DNA from: an uncultured Flavobacteriales bacterium | GTDB lineage: Bacteria; Bacteroidota; Bacteroidia; Flavobacteriales_D; Sanyastnellaceae | Assembly (NCBI GenBank): GCA_937897625.1 | Contig: CALCNZ010000087.1 | Coordinates: forward strand, 1 to 6,526 | Length of the DNA: 6,526 nt | Direction: 5' to 3' | Part shown: positions 1 through 5,242 of the stretch, piece after piece | Position numbering within the stretch: position 1 is the stretch's first letter | How the letters are laid out: each line of letters starts with the position of its first letter | Notes under the pieces: generated by a model | Seen by the model: only the letters and a program-made list of their open reading frames with translations | Databases searched by the model: none | Told to the model about the DNA's origin: nothing | Translations under genes and position numbers: made by a program

Positions 1-1
1 T

Positions 2-1126
2 TTTGCCTTGTCGGCCATTGCTGCTATCTCTATTGTTGGAATGACTTCGTGCGACACGAACGTAGACTTAACAGCTCCTTATGCAAGCACCACAGTAGTT
101 TTCGGATTATTAGACCCGCAAGCAGACACGCAGTTTGTGAAGATTAATAAGACGTTTTTAGGTGATGGAAATTTAAACGACTACGCGCTTATTCGCGATA
201 GTTCGGAATACAAATGGGAAGAATTTTCTTCTTTGCGCATTGAAGAATACGCAACGGGAAACCCTAACCCCATTGCCATACACAACCTTCAACCGATTAC
301 CATTCATGACAAAGATGTGAACGGTATGTTTTACGGACCTGACCAAACGGTATATTATTTCGCAACACCATCTGGAATGAATCCAAATGCGAAGTATAAG
401 CTTGTTGCCGACTTTGTAGCGCGTCCCGACATTTACGCTTGGACCAATGTAATTCCTTCGGCTGCTGTATTTTTCCAAAGCCCACAAACCAACCTCGGTA
501 TGTCTCTTGCTGCTGTAAATACAGTAACTGGGGCAATTAATTACCGCGACAATGTTTCAGTGCGTTGGACCCCAATTGAAAATGCCGAAATCTACGATTT
601 GGCCCTTCGCTTTTATTACACGGAAAAATTGTATTCTGACAATGCTTTAACACAACTGGTTTCTTCAACAGATAAGTTTATTGATTGGAAAATCGGAACT
701 TTTAATGCAGCAGACTTGGCCTTGAATTCGGGCTACTACAACTTAACCTTCAATGCTGAACCTTTCTTCGCTTATTTGGGCACGAACTTACCTACCGATA
801 CGCACATTCGTCGCTCTGTAGGACATTACGACGGGAATAAGACACGTGCATTCGAGTTGCGCATGGGATTGGCAAACGACGAGTTGAAGACGTACATTAA
901 CGTGAACAATCCGGTTACCGGCATTATTCAAGAGCGTCCAAGTTATACCAACGTTGTTGGAGGTTTAGGTTTGTTCGCCTCAAGAGCAAGTGCTTATGTG
1001 CTAGACATTCCGCTTGAATCTGGAAACGGAACAACGAACATTAACGCTTTAGTCAATGGTATTTACACTTCCGATCTGAACTTCTGCGATCCAAATCCAA
1101 GTAACACACAGTATTCTTGTAATTAA
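2..1126 (+). CDS. Putative outer-membrane or periplasmic lipoprotein, DUF4249-like (5' end outside window)
   Basis: This is the 3' part of a gene for an exported lipoprotein of unknown function. The frame is open to the left edge. The visible N-terminus is a hydrophobic stretch rich in A, I, V and S, ending in M-T-S-C, a lipobox-like site; the Cys would be lipid-modified after signal peptidase II cleavage. A TTG at position 8 could serve as a start, but it would give only 14 residues before the Cys and no basic n-region, so the real start probably lies just upstream. The mature part opens with D-T-N-V-D-L and a V-V-F-G-L-L-D strand followed by V-K-I-N-K, a layout resembling DUF4249-type Bacteroidota lipoproteins often encoded beside TonB-dependent receptors. 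A central segment (V-R-W-T-P-I-E-N-A-E-I-Y) resembles the beta-strand pattern of Ig/Fn3-like folds. The family name is an inference from pattern; a lipoprotein is well supported, a specific role is not. The gene ends in TAA just before a strong terminator. Confidence 0.75.
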   Translation, partial: FALSAIAAISIVGMTSCDTNVDLTAPYASTTVVFGLLDPQADTQFVKINKTFLGDGNLNDYALIRDSSEYKWEEFSSLRIEEYATGNPNPIAIHNLQPITIHDKDVNGMFYGPDQTVYYFATPSGMNPNAKYKLVADFVARPDIYAWTNVIPSAAVFFQSPQTNLGMSLAAVNTVTGAINYRDNVSVRWTPIENAEIYDLALRFYYTEKLYSDNALTQLVSSTDKFIDWKIGTFNAADLALNSGYYNLTFNAEPFFAYLGTNLPTDTHIRRSVGHYDGNKTRAFELRMGLANDELKTYINVNNPVTGIIQERPSYTNVVGGLGLFASRASAYVLDIPLESGNGTTNINALVNGIYTSDLNFCDPNPSNTQYSCN

Positions 1127-1141
1127 GATTTTTTAATCAAA

Positions 1142-1169
1142 AAAAAAGGGAGCAAATGCTCCCTTTTTT
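1142..1169. terminator. Bidirectional intrinsic terminator between convergent genes
   Basis: A perfect hairpin: GGGAGC (1148-1153), tetraloop AAAT, GCTCCC (1158-1163). It extends through flanking A/T pairs to a 12-bp stem (1142-1153 with 1158-1169). Read on the plus strand it ends in T6 and serves the lipoprotein gene, whose stop is at 1126. Read on the minus strand it is followed by nine T's (complement of A 1139-1147) and serves the T9SS cargo gene, whose stop codon is at 1185-1187. Its place in the 58-base convergent gap fits a shared terminator. Confidence 0.92.
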
Positions 1170-1184
1170 CATTCTATTTATTTT

Positions 1185-2234
1185 TTATTTCTTCAAGAAA
1201 TAAGTTTCGCTGGTTGCTGTTTTCAAAAAGTACAAACCGTTCGCAAGCGCGCTTACCTCTATTTGAGAGTTGTTCGATAAGTTTCCTTCCAACACGCGTT
1301 GCCCGTTCATATTAAAGACCGCGAAAGGAACATTCACTGCGTTTTCCCATTGAACGGTTAAATGGTCTGTTGTTGGGTTCGGATAAACCGCAAATTGAGG
1401 AGCACTTGCTTCAACAACGCTTATAGGCTGCGATGCAACAAGAACACCAGAGTTCGCACCACCGGTATAATTCACTTGAACCAACGGAACCATCCATTCA
1501 TGAACCAAGAATTTATACTCAATAGCTTCTGGACGATCGAATTGAAATCCGAATCCTAACATGTCAATGTATATTGAATCCGATGCATTAATGGTGGTCT
1601 TCACGCGTATCGCGTTATAAGAAGTTCCGAAATAGTTCACAGTACCCCAACCGTCGACAACATTCACGCGTGTTTGATCTGTCTTTCTGTAGCCCAAACT
1701 TGGAATTTGAATAACTTGTTGCGAAACACTTGTTTGATTATCTCCGAATGCAACCGGATAGTCATAAACAATATCCACAGGGTTCGCTTGTTGTGGAATT
1801 GGAATACCGCTTACTGTGGCACCTACACCCACTATTGCATAACGACTGTTGCTGTTTTGATAGTACGAATAAATATCTTCCAACGTAACTGGAAGGCCTT
1901 GCATATTCCCACCCAACGAAGCTAATCCGACAGCAAAATCTGAGTTGTGCTCCGAGTCAAAAGGGTTATTGAAAAAGATTTGATACGCAAAAGGAGTAGT
2001 AGAAATATCTACGCACTCTTGTTGCTGAAATGTACCTGAAAGAGTAAGGTTGGTCTCATCAAAATTCCAAACGTGATTAGGCCCTGTGTCACTCTCATTA
2101 AAAGTTCCAATAGTGGTTGCATTCTCTTGAGTAAGAATATCTCCACCCATAGGCAAATCATTTTTTGTTATGGTAATTTGCGCGCTCAAGAAAAACGGCG
2201 CAACACAAGAAACTGCAAGTAAAAGTTTTTTCAT
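1185..2234 (-). CDS. T9SS type A sorting domain-containing secreted protein
   Basis: A complete 349-residue exported protein of unknown specific function. Residues 1-18 form a Sec signal peptide: M-K-K, a hydrophobic core, then F-L-S-A with cleavage probably before Gln19. The middle (about 20-270) is beta-rich, with no catalytic motif I recognise. It contains V-D-G-W-G-T-V followed by a Y-N-A-I-R-V-K-T segment (about 193-213), a pattern seen in other Bacteroidota secreted proteins. Residues about 275-349 are a classic type IX secretion C-terminal domain: F-A-V-Y-P-N-P (281-287), F-N-M-N-G-Q-R-V (307-314), G-L-Y-F-L-K (333-338) and a Lys-Lys end. In known T9SS cargos this domain directs passage through the outer membrane and is then removed, with the protein released or attached to A-LPS. 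The ATG at 2234 is chosen because it starts the signal peptide directly. An out-of-frame ATG five bases upstream reads only ATG-AAA-TGA. The gene is monocistronic: divergent from the small gene at 2373 and terminated by the hairpin at 1142-1169. Confidence 0.9.
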   Translation of the reverse strand: MKKLLLAVSCVAPFFLSAQITITKNDLPMGGDILTQENATTIGTFNESDTGPNHVWNFDETNLTLSGTFQQQECVDISTTPFAYQIFFNNPFDSEHNSDFAVGLASLGGNMQGLPVTLEDIYSYYQNSNSRYAIVGVGATVSGIPIPQQANPVDIVYDYPVAFGDNQTSVSQQVIQIPSLGYRKTDQTRVNVVDGWGTVNYFGTSYNAIRVKTTINASDSIYIDMLGFGFQFDRPEAIEYKFLVHEWMVPLVQVNYTGGANSGVLVASQPISVVEASAPQFAVYPNPTTDHLTVQWENAVNVPFAVFNMNGQRVLEGNLSNNSQIEVSALANGLYFLKTATSETYFLKK

Positions 2235-2252
2235 TTCATTAAGGTTGTCTTA

Positions 2253-2260
2253 CGAAGGTA
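2253..2260 (-). promoter_or_regulatory. Candidate -7 element for the T9SS cargo gene
   Basis: On the minus strand this reads TACCTTCG, matching the Bacteroidota -7 consensus TAnnTTTG except for one T to C change. It lies 18 bases before the ATG at 2234, implying a short leader. A TTTTG (minus strand, 2290-2286) upstream could be the -33 element, but the 25-base spacing is longer than the usual 17-23. Only the -7 match supports this, so it is tentative. Confidence 0.35.
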
Positions 2261-2301
2261 TAAAATTTAGTTAATATGTTGTGAGCAAAATTTTCAAATG
2301 C

Positions 2302-2335
2302 TTTGTCACACACCCTAGTAAGCAGAGTACTTTCG
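2302..2335 (+). promoter_or_regulatory. Candidate Bacteroidota promoter for the small winged-helix gene
   Basis: A TTTG at 2302-2305 is followed after 22 bases by TACTTTCG at 2328-2335, fitting the flavobacterial TTG-N17-23-TAnnTTTG layout with a single C for T. Transcription would start near 2341, giving a leader of about 30 bases before the ATG at 2373. There is no evident Shine-Dalgarno sequence before that ATG, as is common in this phylum. It lies in the same 138-base divergent gap as the promoter-like element of the T9SS gene. Confidence 0.5.
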
Positions 2336-2372
2336 TTGGAAAGCTTAACCAAAACTTTTAGAGACTTCGAAC

Positions 2373-2648
2373 ATGGATAAATACGATTTTGTAATCTTAG
2401 ATATCATACAGACTTTCCGCAAGAACAATAAAAGTCAATACATTAAACTCAATCAATTAGAGGCTAATTTCTGGACACGCATTCAGCGCGATGCTGCCCA
2501 CCAAACGCACAGTACACAATTAGGTGAGCGCGTTACAAAATTATATTTGGAAGGGTACATCGTAAACAAAGGGGGGCTTGGTTACAACGTAACGAAAAAA
2601 GGAAAGGAACAAATTGTTGTCCTTTCCAATCTTGAAGAAATTTCTTAA
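2373..2648 (+). CDS. Small putative winged-helix protein, function unknown
   Basis: A 91-residue soluble protein that I do not recognise as a named family. Its layout suggests a winged helix-turn-helix: a helix (about 3-20), a short basic linker (K-N-N-K-S), a helix (about 23-34), a longer helix (about 46-62, T-Q-L-G-E-R-V-T-K-L-Y-L-E-G-Y) and then a wing-like hairpin (about 62-76, I-V-N-K-G-G-L-G-Y-N-V-T-K-K-G). The segment resembles the 'leu-x-x-x-gly-tyr-ile ... gly-tyr-x-val-thr-lys-lys-gly' pattern common in wHTH proteins. There is no signal peptide, membrane segment or catalytic motif. A DNA-binding or regulatory role is inferred only from this pattern. It has its own promoter-like element and overlaps the convergent phoH-type gene by 4 bases. 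Its 3' end carries the hairpin that looks like that neighbour's terminator, and no plus-strand T-tract terminator follows its own stop. A run of six G at 2571-2576 encodes part of the wing. Confidence 0.75.
   Translation: MDKYDFVILDIIQTFRKNNKSQYIKLNQLEANFWTRIQRDAAHQTHSTQLGERVTKLYLEGYIVNKGGLGYNVTKKGKEQIVVLSNLEEIS
2595..2627 (-). terminator. Intrinsic terminator of the phoH-type gene, inside the convergent small gene
   Basis: On the minus strand an 8-bp perfect stem, GGAAAGGA (2627-2620) and TCCTTTCC (2608-2601) around an 11-base loop, is followed at once by TTTTTT (2600-2595). It starts 18 bases after the phoH-type stop codon (2647-2645). On the plus strand the same sequence encodes residues about 75-85 of the small protein (K-K-G-K-E-Q-I-V-V-L-S) and has no T-tract after the stem, so it should work in the minus direction only. 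Confidence 0.65.
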
Positions 2649-3982
2649 AGCATCTCGTTAGCCAAATTAGCCAACTCACTTCTCTCTCCTTTTTCGAGTG
2701 TAATGTGACAATACAAATCTTGGCCTTTCAATCTGTCCATTACGTAGGATAATCCGTTCGATTGCTCATCGAGATAAGGCGTATCAATCTGACGAACATC
2801 TCCGGTTAAAATCACTTTCGTATTTTCTCCTGCTCGTGTAATAATGGTCTTCACTTCATGCGGAGTTAAGTTTTGCGCTTCATCAATAATGAAGACACAA
2901 TTGGAAAGACTTCTTCCGCGAATGAATGCGAGTGGGGTTATCATAATTCTACCATCGGCTTGCATTTCGTCGATGACCTTTCGCTTCTTCTCGTTTTCAG
3001 AATATTGTTTTTTAATGAAATTCAAATTATCGAAAAGCGGTTGCATGTAGGGGGAAACTTTTTCCTCTGCATCTCCAGGAAGAAACCCGATGTCTCTGTT
3101 TGAAAGCGGAATAATTGGACGCGCGAGAATGAGCTGATCAAAACCGTTGCGCATTTCCAAAGAGCCAGCCAACGCGAGAAGCGTTTTTCCAGTTCCAGCC
3201 ACACCGCTAATAGTGATCAATTTTATTTCCGGATTCATAATCGCATGAAGCGCGAAAGCTTGCTCGGCATTTTTCGGCTTAATGCCCATGGCGTAAACCT
3301 TATCTATTCGCTCGACATTCTTTTCAAGTCCACCATGAAAAGCCAAAGCACTGGAGGTTCCTGACTTCAATACATAAAAATGATTGTTATGTTTTTCTTT
3401 TCCTAAGACCTTGGCATCTTTTAATTCTCCGGCGGTGTATAATTTTCGAATGGCCTCAGCAGAAACATTTTCCAACACACTGTAGCCGCGATAAGCTGTC
3501 ACACTTTCCTTGACTTTTCCCGTCTTGTAATCTTCTGCAACTATATCTAGTGCTTTTCCTTTGATACGCAGGTTAATGTCTTTCGTAACCAACACCACTT
3601 TACTTCGCTTCTCTTGTTTCTGAAGAACGATGGCCGCGTTTAAAATTTTATGATCGTTTTTCTTCGATTGAAAAATGGCCTCTGCATCGTCGTTCGCCGA
3701 CAAATCAATATCGAGAATGATTTTGAATTTTCCACCATGACCGTTCCCGAGTGGAATCCACGCATTCAGCGTGTGCGATGAAGACAATCTATCGATGATA
3801 CGAATGGTCTCTCGTGCTTCGAAGTTTTTGTTTTCATTACCTACCTTGAACTTATCTAGCTCTTCTAAAACAGTGATTGGCACTGCGACATAATTGTCTT
3901 CGAAACTGTTAATACTGTTGTGGTCGTGCAGAAGAACAGAAGTGTCTAGCACATAAATTTTTCTTTGTTTGCGAGGAGCCAT
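2645..3982 (-). CDS. PIN domain + PhoH-family ATPase (PhoH2/YlaK type)
   Basis: A full-length 445-residue cytoplasmic protein combining an N-terminal PIN nuclease-like domain with a C-terminal PhoH ATPase. Homologues such as mycobacterial PhoH2 are reported as ATP-dependent RNA unwinding and cleaving enzymes; applying that here is by homology. The PIN domain (about 8-150) shows Y-V-L-D-T-S-V-L with Asp13, V-L-E-E-L-D-K (Glu40/41, Asp43), acidic D-D-A-E-A (98-102) and V-T-K-D-I-N-L-R with Asp134, so the acidic metal-binding set looks intact. The ATPase part (about 235-445) has Walker A G-V-A-G-T-G-K-T (260-267), Walker B V-F-I-I-D-E-A-Q (363-370, Asp367/Glu368), the T-G-D-x-x-Q motif (393-398) and a late R-S-E-L-A segment (434-438). 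The ATG at 3982 begins just before the PIN motif. There is no strong Shine-Dalgarno sequence. Upstream is a 75-base gap to the GT87 gene, holding -7-like TAACTTCG (minus strand, 4048-4041) without a good -33. Unlike mycobacterial phoH2, no small antitoxin-type gene sits immediately upstream in the same direction. Confidence 0.93.
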   Translation of the reverse strand: MAPRKQRKIYVLDTSVLLHDHNSINSFEDNYVAVPITVLEELDKFKVGNENKNFEARETIRIIDRLSSSHTLNAWIPLGNGHGGKFKIILDIDLSANDDAEAIFQSKKNDHKILNAAIVLQKQEKRSKVVLVTKDINLRIKGKALDIVAEDYKTGKVKESVTAYRGYSVLENVSAEAIRKLYTAGELKDAKVLGKEKHNNHFYVLKSGTSSALAFHGGLEKNVERIDKVYAMGIKPKNAEQAFALHAIMNPEIKLITISGVAGTGKTLLALAGSLEMRNGFDQLILARPIIPLSNRDIGFLPGDAEEKVSPYMQPLFDNLNFIKKQYSENEKKRKVIDEMQADGRIMITPLAFIRGRSLSNCVFIIDEAQNLTPHEVKTIITRAGENTKVILTGDVRQIDTPYLDEQSNGLSYVMDRLKGQDLYCHITLEKGERSELANLANEML

Positions 3983-4003
3983 ATTCGTTTGGTTTTAACG
4001 AAT
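3983..4003. repeat. Inverted repeat abutting the phoH-type start codon
   Basis: ATTCGTT (3983-3989) and AACGAAT (3997-4003) form a perfect 7-bp inverted repeat around a 7-base spacer, with one arm touching the ATG (3982-3980). A third ATTCG copy lies at 4006-4010, so CGAAT-TT-ATTCG makes a second, overlapping short palindrome. This could be an operator or an mRNA hairpin affecting initiation; in A/T-rich sequence, chance is also possible. Confidence 0.45.
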
Positions 4004-4057
4004 TTATTCGCTTCCTCTATAAAACTTAAAAAACGAAAGCCGAAGTTATTAACCGAT

Positions 4058-5239
4058 TTAAATGAACCGATTTCCGAAAGATTTAACACTGCGATAAAGA
4101 AAAGACAACAACAGTAACAGCATGAGCGCCAGGCCTATTCCTCCTTCATCGAGATACTTAGAAACAGTTTTACCCACAAGATCTGGACTGTTAAATAAAA
4201 AAGGAATTGACGAGAAAAACAAGACAATCCCTGCAAATATTTTTCCTTTTTTATTCCATGTTGAAATAGAAATGAGCAGCATGATAAAGAACGGCATTGC
4301 CCACAAAAAATGCTCCGTATCTGTGTGTGTTAAAACAGGAATTAATGCAAGAAGAATGAGCGCTTCGTTTGACTGAAAACCTTTACCGATATTCTTCCAA
4401 ATAAATTTCAAGTAAGCCAATCCGGCAATGGCCAATCCAATGAGCACAGCTGCTGTCGGCACTACTGCCATATGCACAGATGATAATATTTTTTGAATGA
4501 AGAAGTAAATGGTATTCGGACTGCGATCTAACTGAATGTTGTGCGCTTGAACCGCTTTCATCCATTGCGAATGAAGCACGACAAATCTATTCGGAACACA
4601 GATGAATAAAACAAGAGCCGCACCTATTAATCCAAGCGCTGTGTAGAGCAATACCTTCCATTCCTTTTTCAAAATGAAATAAGGAAGAAGAATTAAAAAA
4701 TGAATTTTGAAGCAGAGCACCAAGGCGTAGATCAATCCGGCCTTTGCAAATTGTTTATTTTCAATACAGCGAACAGACCACAGTGCGAGTAAAAGTAAAA
4801 GGGCGTTCACGTTACCTAAAAACAACTCACGTTCGAGTTGGTCTCCGAAAAACAAAACTGTAACCATTAAAAAGAACCACACTTCCTTTCCCCAAACATG
4901 CGCCTTGAAAAATGTTTGTTTGAATTCATTCAACAACAAGAGAATAATTCCGGTATTGATTAAATAAAACAACACCGCAGCCACGTCGTATTTCAACAAG
5001 GCAAAAGGCAAAAAAGGCACGAGAACTTCCGGAGAGTATTTGTAGAATCCACTAGATAATCCAAAGGCCTTTCCGTATACCTGTTCACCATTCATGAGCG
5101 CATCGGCTGCGCCGTAATACACGTTGAAATCGCTTAATTGAAAGCGGTGATTAATAAACAGAAGCACTAAGTATAAAACAGGAAGGAGCGCGAACCAACG
5201 CGCTCCCTTCCAAAAATATTTCAATTCTTCTTTCAGCAT
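4058..5239 (-). CDS. GT87-like (DUF2029) polytopic membrane glycosyltransferase
   Basis: A 393-residue inner-membrane protein with about nine or ten hydrophobic segments (for example about 14-30, 85-104, 119-132, 144-156, 166-190, 196-214, 256-278, 291-303, 311-325, 334-349, 366-381). It resembles GT-C fold family GT87 (DUF2029), whose characterised members transfer mannose or similar sugars from polyprenyl-phosphate carriers on the outer face of the membrane. The signature is the first periplasmic loop, S-D-F-N-V-Y-Y-G-A-A-D-A-L (36-48), with Asp37 the likely catalytic-type acid, then G-E-Q-V-Y-G and Y-K-Y-S-P (66-70). Also typical are L-G-N-V-N-A-L-L (141-148) and a late H-T-D-T-E-H-F-L-W (305-313) facing a membrane edge. 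Donor and acceptor cannot be read from the sequence. It starts 3 bases after the stop of the choice-of-anchor L gene, so co-transcription and translational coupling are likely. No clear terminator separates it from the phoH-type gene 75 bases downstream, so read-through is possible. Confidence 0.82.
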   Translation of the reverse strand: MLKEELKYFWKGARWFALLPVLYLVLLFINHRFQLSDFNVYYGAADALMNGEQVYGKAFGLSSGFYKYSPEVLVPFLPFALLKYDVAAVLFYLINTGIILLLLNEFKQTFFKAHVWGKEVWFFLMVTVLFFGDQLERELFLGNVNALLLLLALWSVRCIENKQFAKAGLIYALVLCFKIHFLILLPYFILKKEWKVLLYTALGLIGAALVLFICVPNRFVVLHSQWMKAVQAHNIQLDRSPNTIYFFIQKILSSVHMAVVPTAAVLIGLAIAGLAYLKFIWKNIGKGFQSNEALILLALIPVLTHTDTEHFLWAMPFFIMLLISISTWNKKGKIFAGIVLFFSSIPFLFNSPDLVGKTVSKYLDEGGIGLALMLLLLLSFLYRSVKSFGNRFI

Positions 5240-5242
5240 TTC

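Noticed and set aside
8..10. TTG as the start codon of the left-edge lipoprotein gene
   Set aside because: It would give a 14-residue leader before the lipobox Cys with no basic residues; the frame is open to the left edge, so a start outside the window is more likely.
173..536. Open frames on the minus strand opposite the lipoprotein gene
   Set aside because: They encode low-complexity basic or aromatic-rich peptides without domain patterns and lie wholly antisense to a convincing gene.
1362..1925. Plus-strand open frames opposite the T9SS cargo gene
   Set aside because: Cys/Asn/Arg-rich translations without domain features, typical of the antisense shadow of a real gene.
2231..2239. Two-codon upstream reading frame ATG-AAA-TGA overlapping the start of the T9SS gene
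   Set aside because: Too short to carry meaning; it arises naturally from the A-rich start region, and the true ATG begins a clear signal peptide.
2645..3982. Toxin-antitoxin system built on the phoH-type gene
   Set aside because: No small co-directional gene fits in the 75 bases upstream, and the nearby small gene is convergent with its own promoter-like element; housekeeping PhoH2 is the simpler reading.
3983..4057. Intrinsic terminator after the GT87 gene
   Set aside because: T-rich stretches occur on the minus strand, but only about 3-bp stems precede them, so no credible hairpin is present.
4051..4073. Direct repeat AACCGATTT (4051-4059 and 4065-4073) around the GT87 stop codon
   Set aside because: Only two 9-base copies, one within the coding sequence; no sign of an attachment site or mobile element, so chance is likely.
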